Shown: piece after piece, positions 1 through 7,024 of the stretch
Position numbering within the stretch: position 1 is the stretch's first letter
Layout of the letters: each line of letters opens with the position of its first letter
Assembly: GCA_023410905.1 (NCBI GenBank)
Contig: JAEYPL010000096.1
Span: forward strand, 1-8,599
DNA from: Pseudomonadota bacterium
GTDB taxonomy: Bacteria; Pseudomonadota; Alphaproteobacteria; Rhizobiales; Hyphomicrobiaceae
Reading direction: 5' to 3'
Length of the DNA stretch: 8,599 nt
Program-made: the position numbers and the translations under genes
The notes under the pieces: model-generated
What the model saw: the letters and a program-made list of their open reading frames with translations, nothing else
What the model was told of the DNA's origin: nothing
Database searches by the model: none

Positions 1-2
1 CA

Positions 3-1205
3 CGGCCGGCGCGCCCGCTGTGGCTCGTGATACTCGCCGCGGGCACCATCGTCGCTCTCGCCATGGGCCTGCGCCAAGTCATGGGGCTTTACCTGAAGCC
101 CCTGTCCGACGAGCTGGGCGTCGGCCGCGAGCCGTTCTCCAATGCCATGGCGATCGCGAACCTGACTTGGGGCGCCCTGACGATCGTTGCGGGGGCCGTG
201 GCAGACAAGTACGGCGCGGGTCGCGTGCTTGTGGCCTGCGGGCTGGCGACGGTCGCCTCGTTCTACCTCATGGCGACGGCGCAAAGCCCGATGGACCTCT
301 ACATCGCCGGTGTCCTCGCGGGCGCAGGCGTCGCGGGCACGGGCGTTCCCGCGCTTGTCGGCGCCGTGGGGCGTGCGGCGCCGGTCGAGAGGCGCACGGC
401 TGCCATTGCCTCGCTCGGCATGGCCAGCGGTATCGGCGCGCTGATTGCCTTCCCATATGCGCACATCCTGATCGAGACGATCGGCTGGAAGGCGAGCCTG
501 ATGGTCATATCGGCGACGTGTCTGTTGATCCTCCCGCTCGCATGGCCGCTGGCTGGTAAGCCGGTCGCGCAGGCGGGCCTCACAAAGTCACAGTCGCTCA
601 CGGAGGCGTTCGGTGAGGCCTTCAGGCATCCGAGTTTCTGGCTGCTGACGTCGGGCTTCTTCGTTTGCGGCTTTCATCTTGCCTTCTATGGCGTCCACCT
701 GCCGGCCTTCGTGTCCGATCTCGGAATGCCGTCCTGGGTCGGCGTATGGGCGCTGATGGCGGTCGGCATCGCCAACATCATCGGAACGTACGCCGCCGGG
801 CAGTCGGCACGCTTCGTCGAGCGCCGCGTGGGGCTGAGCTTCATCTATTTCATGCGCTCGTTCGCGTTCCTGGCGCTCCTGTTCCTGCCCCTGACGCCCT
901 GGCTGATCATCGGCATTTCGGCCCTGCTCGGCCTTTTCTGGCTGTCCACAGTGCCGCTGACGTCGACCCTCGTCGGCATCTTCTTCGGTACGCAGTGGAT
1001 GTCGATGCTGTTCGGGTTCGTGTTCCTGTCCCACCAGCTCGGGTCGTTCCTGGGGCTCTGGCTGGCCGGAACCCTCTATGATGCGACCAAGTCCTACGAT
1101 ACTATGTGGTGGATCTGTATCGCGCTCGCGCTGTTTGCGGCGCTCATTCACTGGCCGATCCGCGAGCGTCCTGTCGCGCGGCTCAGTGAGCAGCCCGCGA
1201 CTTGA
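3..1205 (+). CDS. MFS transporter, 5' end outside window
   Basis: This is a polytopic inner-membrane permease of the major facilitator superfamily, probably a 12-helix carrier for a small organic solute; the substrate cannot be read from sequence. The frame is open to the window edge. The first in-frame start is a GTG at 27, but it falls in what looks like the first helix (residues RPLWLVILAAG precede and include it), so the true start lies upstream and only some 10-20 residues are likely missing. Hydrophobic segments alternate with short basic loops, including a cytoplasmic loop-like stretch around ADKYGAGR after the second helix, the usual place of the MFS signature. A more polar central loop (near LTKSQSLTEAFGEAFRHPSFW) separates the two six-helix halves. 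The closest subgroup by feel is the monocarboxylate/oxalate-formate-like branch, which is an inference. It is the first visible gene of an operon with the 65-residue protein, meaB and the C15 peptidase. Confidence 0.88.
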   Translation, partial: RPARPLWLVILAAGTIVALAMGLRQVMGLYLKPLSDELGVGREPFSNAMAIANLTWGALTIVAGAVADKYGAGRVLVACGLATVASFYLMATAQSPMDLYIAGVLAGAGVAGTGVPALVGAVGRAAPVERRTAAIASLGMASGIGALIAFPYAHILIETIGWKASLMVISATCLLILPLAWPLAGKPVAQAGLTKSQSLTEAFGEAFRHPSFWLLTSGFFVCGFHLAFYGVHLPAFVSDLGMPSWVGVWALMAVGIANIIGTYAAGQSARFVERRVGLSFIYFMRSFAFLALLFLPLTPWLIIGISALLGLFWLSTVPLTSTLVGIFFGTQWMSMLFGFVFLSHQLGSFLGLWLAGTLYDATKSYDTMWWICIALALFAALIHWPIRERPVARLSEQPAT

Positions 1206-1216
1206 GGAGACCGCGC

Positions 1217-1414
1217 ATGACGTCGACCGTCGAGACGCACGCAACGCACGGCGCCGAGGCTCGGTCCTCGGAGCGTATGCCGCGTGCAGTGCGCTTTGGC
1301 TTGGTCATGGCGCTCGGCGGTCTCATGACCGGTGCGATCTATCTCCTGGCGGTGCGCGGAGAAGCGCTGCTCGTCGATCTCGCGGCGCTCGGCGAGCGCT
1401 TGTGGTGCTTCTGA
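1217..1414 (+). CDS. Small single-pass membrane protein, 65 aa, unknown function
   Basis: I do not recognise this family. The ATG at 1217 is chosen because a GAGGAG ribosome binding site at 1204-1209 sits 7 bases upstream; it overlaps the stop of the transporter gene. An in-frame TTG at 1202 would place the start inside that binding site and is unlikely. The product has a polar N-terminus of about 20 residues, a basic patch (MPRAVRFG), one hydrophobic helix at about residues 27-46, and an amphipathic tail ending in RLWCF. The positive-inside rule would put the N-terminus in the cytoplasm. It begins 11 bases after the transporter and its TGA is directly followed by the ATG of meaB, so translation of the two is probably coupled. 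It could be a small partner of the transporter or simply a conserved operon passenger. Confidence 0.72.
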   Translation: MTSTVETHATHGAEARSSERMPRAVRFGLVMALGGLMTGAIYLLAVRGEALLVDLAALGERLWCF

Positions 1415-2479
1415 ATGGCGCACGGCGACGGCAGCAGCGAGCCGCCCGCAGGATCATCCGCGGAGCTCGGCCGGCAGAGCTTTGACGCACTTGCGATCGA
1501 CGCGCTCGCGGATCGCATTCGCACACATGACCGGGCGGCACTCGCGCGCGCGATAACCCTCGTCGAAAGCACCAAGCCCGACCATCGCGCCCGCGCGCAG
1601 GAACTCCTCCAGGTCTTGCTGCCGGATACTGGCAAGGCGCATCGCATAGGCATCACCGGCGTACCGGGCGTCGGCAAGTCGACGACGATCGATCAGCTCG
1701 GGATGAACCTCATCGAGGCGGGCCATCGTGTCGCCGTGCTGGCGGTCGACCCGACCTCGCGGCGCACCGGCGGTTCCATTCTCGGCGACAAGACACGCAT
1801 GAATCGCCTCGCCGGCAGCGAACATGCTTTCATCCGCCCGTCGCCGACCTCGGGAACGCTCGGCGGTGTCGCGCGGCGCACGCGCGAAACCATGCTGCTG
1901 GCCGAAGCAGCGGGCTATGATGTGGTAATCGTCGAGACGGTCGGTGTCGGCCAGTCCGAGACGGCGGTCGCCGAGATGGTGGACTTCTTCCTGGTGCTGC
2001 TGCTCGCCGGTGGCGGTGATGATCTTCAGGGCATCAAGAAAGGCATCATCGAGATCGCCGACATGATCGTCATCAACAAGGCCGATGGCGACAATGTCAC
2101 GCGCGCGACGCGCTCGGCGGCCGAGTACCAGGGCGCGCTCAATCTGCTGACGCCGGTGACGCCGAGCTGGAGCCCGCCCGTGCTCACCATGTCGGCGCAC
2201 GAGAACCGCGGCCTCGATGCGCTCTGGAAGAAGGTCGAGGAGCACAAGCGCATCATGACCGCGACCGGTGCGTTCCTCGCGCGCCGCCAGACGCAGGCCG
2301 TGACGTGGATGCACGATATGCTCGCGGACCGGCTCATGGACGAAGTGCGCAGCCGTCCGGTGATCATGGAGCGCATGGGCCAGCTCGAAGCCGAGGTGCG
2401 GCTCGAGCGACTGACGCCGGCCATGGCCGTCGAGACCGTCATGACCATGCTGCGCGATGGGCGCTCGAGCGAGAGCTAG
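1415..2479 (+). CDS. meaB: MeaB, methylmalonyl-CoA mutase-associated GTPase
   Basis: MeaB is a cytoplasmic G3E-type P-loop GTPase. It loads and protects the adenosylcobalamin-dependent methylmalonyl-CoA mutase, gating cofactor delivery and preventing inactivation. At 354 residues it is slightly longer than the usual 320-340. Visible motifs are the P-loop GVPGVGKST (about residues 82-90), the conserved AVDPTSRRTGGSILGDKTRM block (about 110-129), switch II ETVGVGQSE (174-182), the base-specificity motif NKAD (221-224) and a G5-like MSAHE (259-263). The helical C-terminus is the family's dimerisation arm. No mutase gene is in the window, so the partner must be elsewhere. The ATG abuts the stop of the preceding small gene and there is no clear Shine-Dalgarno sequence, which suggests translational coupling. 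Older databases call this family ArgK or LAO/AO transport ATPase, a name now considered wrong. Confidence 0.95.
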   Translation: MAHGDGSSEPPAGSSAELGRQSFDALAIDALADRIRTHDRAALARAITLVESTKPDHRARAQELLQVLLPDTGKAHRIGITGVPGVGKSTTIDQLGMNLIEAGHRVAVLAVDPTSRRTGGSILGDKTRMNRLAGSEHAFIRPSPTSGTLGGVARRTRETMLLAEAAGYDVVIVETVGVGQSETAVAEMVDFFLVLLLAGGGDDLQGIKKGIIEIADMIVINKADGDNVTRATRSAAEYQGALNLLTPVTPSWSPPVLTMSAHENRGLDALWKKVEEHKRIMTATGAFLARRQTQAVTWMHDMLADRLMDEVRSRPVIMERMGQLEAEVRLERLTPAMAVETVMTMLRDGRSSES

Positions 2480-2485
2480 CGTGTG

Positions 2486-3151
2486 ATGGCAAGCGCAAAT
2501 GGCCGCACGACCGTTTTGCTGACTGGTTTCGGGCCCTTTCCAAGCGTGCCGGCGAACGCCACGTCCATCCTCGTGCCGCGCCTCGCCGAGACAGCCCGCA
2601 CCGCCTTTCCCGGCATCATGTTCGAGACGCGCACGCTGCCGACGGAGTGGGCTGCCGGTATCGAGCACCTCGATGGCTGCTATCGCGAAGTCGCGCCGAC
2701 AATCGCGCTGCATTTCGGCGTTTCTTCACGCGCGCGCGGTTTCGAGATCGAGGCACGCGGGCGCAATCGCCTGGCGTTCGTTCCGGATGCGGCGGGCATC
2801 TTTCCGAGTGCACCTGTGCTGCGCGCCAATGGTCACGAGTTCCTCCCGAGTACCGTGCCCGTGAGTGCGATCGTGAGCCGCCTGCGCCGGCGCGGACTGC
2901 CGGCGTTCGTCTCGCGCGATGCGGGTGGCTATCTCTGCAATGCGGCCCTTTACTCGGCGCTCGACATGGCGCGGCGGACGTCGCGCGATCACCGCATCGG
3001 GTTCATCCATGTGCCGGCGTCACTGCTGGTCGAGGAGCGGCGGCCGGCGTTCGGTGTCCATCCGCGCTGCCCCTTGACGTGGCCCGAGACGATCGACGGT
3101 GGATTGGAGATCATCGGCGCGGTTCTGGGCCGGCCGGTCGCGCGACGGTAA
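2486..3151 (+). CDS. pcp: Pyroglutamyl-peptidase I family cysteine peptidase (C15)
   Basis: The product belongs to peptidase family C15, cytoplasmic cysteine peptidases that remove N-terminal pyroglutamate from peptides. Numbered from a GTG at 2483 (222 residues), the landmarks are: N-terminal LLTGFGPF (13-19) with a nearby Asn (ANATS), the catalytic Glu in FEIEARGRN (E90, with N95), the nucleophile in AGGYLCN (C152), and the catalytic His in GFIHVP (H176). Length matches the family (about 200-220). The start is either that GTG or the ATG directly after it at 2486; I favour the ATG. The gene begins 6 bases after the meaB stop and is probably co-transcribed with it. The N-terminal loop (PFPSVPANATS) differs from the classical PFGGxxxNPS form, so substrate preference may differ from textbook Pcp. 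Confidence 0.85.
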   Translation: MASANGRTTVLLTGFGPFPSVPANATSILVPRLAETARTAFPGIMFETRTLPTEWAAGIEHLDGCYREVAPTIALHFGVSSRARGFEIEARGRNRLAFVPDAAGIFPSAPVLRANGHEFLPSTVPVSAIVSRLRRRGLPAFVSRDAGGYLCNAALYSALDMARRTSRDHRIGFIHVPASLLVEERRPAFGVHPRCPLTWPETIDGGLEIIGAVLGRPVARR

Positions 3152-3162
3152 GCGCGCCTGCT

Positions 3163-3447
3163 TCAATCCAGCGGTGTCCGGAAATTTCGGCCGAGATACC
3201 CCATGGCAGCGGCGATGAGCCGCCCCACCCCGTAGCCGATCACACACGCGACCACGTTCGCCAGCAGCAGCTTCATCACGAGATCGACGAAGGTCGGGTT
3301 GTTGAAGGGCTTGTAGCTGTCGAAGTTCCACTCCGAGCCGACGCCGAGTTGCAAGACGACGGCCACGATCACGAGCGGCGGCACGACCAGCACGCGCGTG
3401 CGCAACAGTCCCAGGAAGAATGCGGCGACGAGCGTGAAGAGGATCAT
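3163..3447 (-). CDS. Small hydrophobic membrane protein, 94 aa, unknown function
   Basis: I do not recognise this family. The 94-residue product is strongly hydrophobic, with segments at about residues 1-14, 17-36 and 54-82 and a short polar loop (SEWNFDSYKPFNNP) between the second and third. The C-terminus is basic (GRNFRTPLD). It has no signal cleavage site and looks like an integral inner-membrane protein with two or three helices. The ATG lies 10 bases after the amidase stop on the same strand, so it is probably the second gene of a two-gene operon. The ribosome binding site is poor (an AGAAGA-like stretch overlapping the amidase stop), which fits coupling. It ends 11 bases from the convergent C15 peptidase gene. 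The hydrophobic pattern and operon position support a real gene; function is open. Confidence 0.68.
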   Translation of the reverse strand: MILFTLVAAFFLGLLRTRVLVVPPLVIVAVVLQLGVGSEWNFDSYKPFNNPTFVDLVMKLLLANVVACVIGYGVGRLIAAAMGYLGRNFRTPLD

Positions 3448-3457
3448 GGATGGTCTT

Positions 3458-4957
3458 CTATTTCATATCCGTGCGCTTGGGCGGCGCCGTGACGATCGAC
3501 TTCAGCGCCGGTGTCGGCTTCATGAGCTTGTCGAGGCTCGGCAGCGGTCGCTTCAACTCATCACTGGCATTGAAGGCCTGCTCCATGGCGTGCGCAGCCG
3601 AGAGCACGAAGGCATCCGCGCGCGCCCCGCCGACCACCTGCAGACCGAACGGGAAGCCCGCATGATCGACGCCGCAGGGGATGGAGATCGCCGGGTTGGT
3701 TGCAAGCGTGACGACGTAGGTGAGCGAGAGCCAATGATAGTAGTTGCGCAGCGGCTTGCCGTTCATCTCGTTCAGGTAGAGCTGCGTCCATGGGAACGGC
3801 GAGACCGGAACGGTCGGAGCGAGCACGAGATCGTACTCGTTGAACAGCTCCTGGAACTTCCGGTAGATGCGCGTCTGCTCGAGATTGGCCCAGGCCACAT
3901 CGGCGATGCCCATCTTGGCGCCGATCTCGTAGTTCGCGCGAATGTTGGGCCCGAGTGATGCGGGATCCTTCTCGTAGGCATCGCGGTAGCGCCCGACGAA
4001 GGCGATCGCGCGGACGACATCGAAGCACTCGTCGATCTTGCCGAGATCGGGCTCGATGCGATCGCAACGCAGGAAGAGATGGCGCATGGCCTTCATGCGG
4101 TCGCGGAAAACCTTGCGGATCGACTTGTCGACGGGGCTCGTGCCGAAGTCCTCGGTCCATGCAACCTTGAGCCGGCCGAGATCGACCGGCTTCGGTGTTG
4201 CGAGCGCGCCGAGATCCACGTCGTAGCTCAGTGGATCGATGGCGTGCTGGCCTGCCTGCGCCGCCATGAGCTGGCAGGTATCTGCGACCGTGCGGCCCAT
4301 GGGCCCGAGCACCGAGATCGCCGACCATCCCATGGGGCGCATGGTGTGCGGCACGAGACCCGGCGATGGCCTGAAGCCGACGACGCCGTTGACGGCGCCC
4401 GGAATGCGCAGCGATCCGCCCGTGTCCGAGCCCGTGCACACCGGGAGCATGTCCGTCGCGAGCGCGACCGCAGAGCCGCCCGACGATCCACCTGCGTTCA
4501 TTTTCGGATCGAATGGATTGCCCGTTGCGCCCCACACGGGATTGCGGCTGTTCGCACCGGCGCCGAACTCCGCCACGTTCGTCTTCGCGACGACGATGCC
4601 GCCCGCCGCGCGAATGCGCGCGACCATGACGGTATCGTTCTCCGGCACATTGTCTTTGTAGAGCGGTGAGCCGTATGTCGTGAGCAGCCCGCCCGTGTTC
4701 TCCAGATCCTTCACGCCGACCGGCAGGCCGTGCAGCGCGCCGAGCGTCTCGCCATCGCGGACCGCCTTCTCTGCCGCCTTGGCTTCCTTGCGCGCGCGGG
4801 CGTAGCAGGTTGCGGTCACGGCATTCACAGCCGGATTGATCTCGGCGATGCGGTCGATGCACGCTTCGAGCAGCTCGACGGGCGAGATTTCCTTGGAGCC
4901 GATGCGGCGGCGCATTTCGACGGAGGAGAGCGAGAGCAAGTCGGAATGCTTGGGCAT
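3458..4957 (-). CDS. Amidase signature family hydrolase
   Basis: This is a cytoplasmic amidase-signature enzyme that hydrolyses a carboxamide to acid plus ammonia or amine; the substrate is unknown. Numbered from the ATG at 4957 (499 residues), the Ser-cisSer-Lys triad is complete: Lys83 in PVGVKD, cis-Ser158 in GGSSGGSA, and nucleophile Ser182 in SDTGGSLRIP. The glycine-rich signature, the downstream GFRPSPG and the GPMGRTVAD segment are in the expected order. Length is normal for the family (about 450-510). A TTG at 4993 would add 12 residues and has a purine-rich AAGGAA stretch upstream, so it cannot be excluded. I prefer the ATG because the conserved fold starts just after it (HSDLLSLSSVEMRRRI). 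GatA of the tRNA amidotransferase is the usual confusion, but no gatB or gatC is adjacent. It is followed by the 94-residue membrane protein gene. Confidence 0.92.
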   Translation of the reverse strand: MPKHSDLLSLSSVEMRRRIGSKEISPVELLEACIDRIAEINPAVNAVTATCYARARKEAKAAEKAVRDGETLGALHGLPVGVKDLENTGGLLTTYGSPLYKDNVPENDTVMVARIRAAGGIVVAKTNVAEFGAGANSRNPVWGATGNPFDPKMNAGGSSGGSAVALATDMLPVCTGSDTGGSLRIPGAVNGVVGFRPSPGLVPHTMRPMGWSAISVLGPMGRTVADTCQLMAAQAGQHAIDPLSYDVDLGALATPKPVDLGRLKVAWTEDFGTSPVDKSIRKVFRDRMKAMRHLFLRCDRIEPDLGKIDECFDVVRAIAFVGRYRDAYEKDPASLGPNIRANYEIGAKMGIADVAWANLEQTRIYRKFQELFNEYDLVLAPTVPVSPFPWTQLYLNEMNGKPLRNYYHWLSLTYVVTLATNPAISIPCGVDHAGFPFGLQVVGGARADAFVLSAAHAMEQAFNASDELKRPLPSLDKLMKPTPALKSIVTAPPKRTDMK

Positions 4958-4999
4958 GGTGGAGATCCGGTTGGGTAGAGCGGTGCGCGTCAAAGCTTT

Positions 5000-5110
5000 C
5001 CTTCTTCTTCCCGCTCGCGGGGAGAGAATCAGGTGACAGGCGGCGGCAAATCACGTCGCCACAAGTGGCCGCCCCTCATCCCGACCTTCTCCCGTGAATG
5101 GGGCGAAGGG
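5000..5110. repeat. Two hairpin-forming intergenic repeats
   Basis: The gap between the amidase and formaldehyde dehydrogenase genes holds two stem-loops. The first pairs 5006-5014 with 5017-5025 (TCTTCCCGC against GCGGGGAGA, one G-T pair, a very tight loop). The second pairs CCTTC (5085-5089) with GAAGG (5105-5109) and CCC (5091-5093) with GGG (5101-5103). Both resemble the CTTCTCCCGC-GCGGGGAGAAG type of intergenic repeat that is common in Rhizobiales genomes. They look like degenerate copies of one repeat. The family assignment rests on recall, not on a search. Confidence 0.55.
5085..5109 (-). terminator. Possible terminator hairpin after the formaldehyde dehydrogenase gene
   Basis: The second stem-loop of the intergenic repeat begins 4 bases beyond the dehydrogenase stop codon on its coding strand. 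The stem is 8 base pairs with one internal mismatch and a 7-base loop. There is no run of T after it, so it would be a weak intrinsic terminator at best. It may instead stabilise the 3' end of the messenger. Confidence 0.35.
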
Positions 5111-5112
5111 TA

Positions 5113-6240
5113 TTAAAACACCACCACGCTGCGGATGCTCTCGCCGGCGTGCATGAGATCGAAGCCCTTGTTGATGTCAGCGAGCGGCAGTGTGTGCGTG
5201 ATCATCGGGTCGATGGAGATCTTGCCCTCCATGTACCAGTCGACGATGCGCGGCACATCCGTGCGTCCACGTGCGCCGCCGAAAGCCGTGCCTTTCCACG
5301 TGCGCCCCGTGACAAGCTGGAAGGGACGCGTCTTGATCTCCTGGCCGGCCCCCGCGACACCGATGATGATCGACTGACCCCAGCCGCGATGCGAGCATTC
5401 GAGTGCGGCCCGCATGACCTCGACATTGCCCGTGCAATCGAAGGTGTAGTCGGCGCCGCCGATCTGGTCCGCGCCGCGCTTCGTCATGTTGACGATATGC
5501 GCGACGAGATCACCGCCCACTTCCTTCGGGTTCACGAAGTGGGTCATGCCGAAGCGCTCGCCCCACGCCTTCTTGTCGTTGTTGAGGTCGACGCCGATGA
5601 TCATGTCGGCACCGGCAAGCTTCAGGCCCTGGATGACATTGAGGCCGATGCCGCCGAGACCGAACACAACGGCGGTCGAGCCGATCTCGACCTGCGCCGT
5701 GTTGATGACGGCGCCGACGCCGGTCGTGACGCCGCAACCGATGTAGCAGATCTTGTCGAACGGCGCGTCCTTGCGCACTTTCGCGACAGCGATCTCAGGA
5801 AGCACGGTGAAGTTCGAGAAGGCCGAGCAGCCCATGTAGTGATGGATGGGTTTGCCATCGAGCGAGAAGCGGCTTGTGCCGTCGGGCATCAGGCCCTGGC
5901 CCTGCGTCGCGCGGATGGCCGTACAGAGGTTCGTCTTGCGCGAGAGGCACGAGGGGCAGGTGCGGCATTCGGGCGTGTAGAGCGGGATGACGTGATCGCC
6001 CTTCGCGACGCTCGTAACACCAGGGCCGACATCGACGACCACGCCTGCGCCTTCATGGCCGAGGATCGCCGGGAAGAGCCCTTCGGGATCGGCGCCCGAG
6101 AGCGTGAACTCATCGGTATGGCAGATGCCCGTTGCCTTCACCTCGACGAGGACTTCGCCAGCCCTCGGACCTTCGAGGTCGACTTCGACGATCTCAAGCG
6201 GCTTTCCCTTCTCGAAGGCGACGGCGGCGCGTGTCTTCAT
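5113..6240 (-). CDS. frmA: S-(hydroxymethyl)glutathione dehydrogenase / class III alcohol dehydrogenase
   Basis: This cytoplasmic zinc enzyme oxidises S-hydroxymethylglutathione, formed spontaneously from formaldehyde and glutathione, to S-formylglutathione with NAD+. It can also reduce S-nitrosoglutathione. The 375-residue product has catalytic zinc ligands C40 (GICHTDEFTLSG), H62 (GHEGAG) and C169 (IGCGVTTG). Its structural zinc cysteines are C92, C95, C98 and C106. The class III Arg110 (AIRATQGQGL) binds the glutathione adduct, and the Rossmann loop is GLGGIGL (194-200). The C-terminal RPFQLVTGRTWKGTAFGG block is diagnostic of the class. Compared with the human enzyme it carries a few extra residues near 253-260 (KRGADQIG), which I believe is common in related bacteria. 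The ATG at 6240 has an AAGGA ribosome binding site about 10 bases upstream. No S-formylglutathione hydrolase gene is adjacent. The same locus is also called adhC, adhI or flhA. Confidence 0.97.
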   Translation of the reverse strand: MKTRAAVAFEKGKPLEIVEVDLEGPRAGEVLVEVKATGICHTDEFTLSGADPEGLFPAILGHEGAGVVVDVGPGVTSVAKGDHVIPLYTPECRTCPSCLSRKTNLCTAIRATQGQGLMPDGTSRFSLDGKPIHHYMGCSAFSNFTVLPEIAVAKVRKDAPFDKICYIGCGVTTGVGAVINTAQVEIGSTAVVFGLGGIGLNVIQGLKLAGADMIIGVDLNNDKKAWGERFGMTHFVNPKEVGGDLVAHIVNMTKRGADQIGGADYTFDCTGNVEVMRAALECSHRGWGQSIIIGVAGAGQEIKTRPFQLVTGRTWKGTAFGGARGRTDVPRIVDWYMEGKISIDPMITHTLPLADINKGFDLMHAGESIRSVVVF

Positions 6241-6480
6241 AACAGAACGTCCTTCCACAAAGTGTCGCGGCATGGCTGTACGGGGCAGCGGCGCGCTTCC
6301 ATGCTCGCGCCCGCATGGCGCGACCGGTTCGGCGCGAGTATTACAGTCTTCGCCGGACGATCGAAAGGCCTTGGCGCTGATGGGGTGCGGCTCCATGTCG
6401 GCCCGAGGTTGGTGTGGGGTGGTCGCACTTCGGCCGGATTCGCCGCTCAGAGCAGCGGCACATGAACGAGGGACCTAGGC
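6241..6480. promoter_or_regulatory. Divergent intergenic region, dehydrogenase / IalB-family gene
   Basis: These 240 bases separate two genes transcribed away from each other and must hold promoters for both. For the dehydrogenase, a minus-strand TGTAAT at 6340-6345 resembles a -10 box, but no good -35 lies 16-18 bases upstream of it. For the IalB-family gene I see no convincing -35/-10 pair. A perfect 6-bp stem-loop (GCCGCT at 6442-6447, AGCGGC at 6454-6459) lies 8 bases before the ribosome binding site GAGGGA (6468-6473). No gene is supported here. Confidence 0.4.
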
Positions 6481-7011
6481 GTGACGGAATGGGTTGATTG
6501 GGGCCGCAGGCTCGCCGCTGCAGCGCTTATGCTGATAGCGGGAACGACACTTGCGGGAGCGCAGATCGGGCCGGGACAGGAGGGAACTGTCAAGGCGCAG
6601 CACGGTGATTGGCAGATCGTTTGCCGACCGCCTCCACCGGGTGCCAAGAACGAGACCTGCGCGCTCGTGCAGAGCGTCGCCGCCGAGGACCGCAACAATG
6701 TCGGCCTCACGGTCTACTTCCAGCGCTTCTCGAATGGCCAGCAGGTGCTGCGCGTGTTCTCGCCACTCGGCGTGCTGCTGCCGCCGGGGCTTGGGCTCAG
6801 GGTTGACGACAAGGATGTCGGCAGCGCGCCCTTCCTGCGCTGTCACAACTTTGCCTGTTACGCGCAGGTCGTCGCCGACGCGACGCTGATCGATCGGTTG
6901 TCCAAGGGGCAGTCGGCGGTCTTTATCATCTACCAGACCGAGGAGGCCGGTATCGGCATCCCGGTGTCCCTCAAGGGCTTCGCCGAGGGGCTGAAGGGGC
7001 TCGGGCAGTAG
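6481..7011 (+). CDS. Invasion-associated locus B (IalB) family secreted protein
   Basis: The 176-residue product fits the IalB family, periplasmic or envelope proteins of alphaproteobacteria named after a Bartonella invasion factor. In free-living relatives the role is undefined. An N-terminal signal peptide is visible: basic RR at 9-10, a hydrophobic core at 11-24 (LAAAALMLIAGTTL) and a likely cleavage after AGA at residue 27. The mature part begins with the family-typical HGDWQIVC. It has four cysteines, C48, C60 (ETCALVQ), C121 and C126 (LRCHNFACYAQ), spaced as expected for two disulfides. The central PLGVLLPPGLGLRVD segment is also characteristic. The start is a GTG with a GAGGGA ribosome binding site 7 bases upstream. 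It stands alone on its strand, divergent from the dehydrogenase and convergent with leuD, so it is probably monocistronic. An invasion role should not be inferred here. Confidence 0.88.
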   Translation: MTEWVDWGRRLAAAALMLIAGTTLAGAQIGPGQEGTVKAQHGDWQIVCRPPPPGAKNETCALVQSVAAEDRNNVGLTVYFQRFSNGQQVLRVFSPLGVLLPPGLGLRVDDKDVGSAPFLRCHNFACYAQVVADATLIDRLSKGQSAVFIIYQTEEAGIGIPVSLKGFAEGLKGLGQ

Positions 7012-7024
7012 GCTCTCTATTTAT

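Noticed and set aside
1415..2479. ArgK, arginine/ornithine transport kinase
   Set aside because: This is an outdated name for the MeaB family; the motifs are those of the mutase chaperone GTPase.
1454..2713. A 419-codon minus-strand open frame
   Set aside because: It lies antisense to meaB and part of the C15 peptidase, is rich in Arg and His, and shows no domain. The plus-strand genes have clear catalytic motifs.
2305..3492. A 395-codon plus-strand open frame
   Set aside because: It overlaps the end of meaB, the whole C15 peptidase and the small convergent gene in another frame, and its product is Arg-rich without motifs.
3458..4957. GatA, subunit A of the tRNA amidotransferase
   Set aside because: The amidase signature is shared by the whole family. 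No gatB or gatC is nearby and the C-terminal half lacks features I associate with GatA, so the general family name is safer.
5098..6465. A 455-codon plus-strand open frame
   Set aside because: It runs antisense to the full class III alcohol dehydrogenase gene. Its product is Asp/Arg/Ala-rich low-complexity sequence without motifs, as expected for the opposite strand of GC-rich coding DNA.
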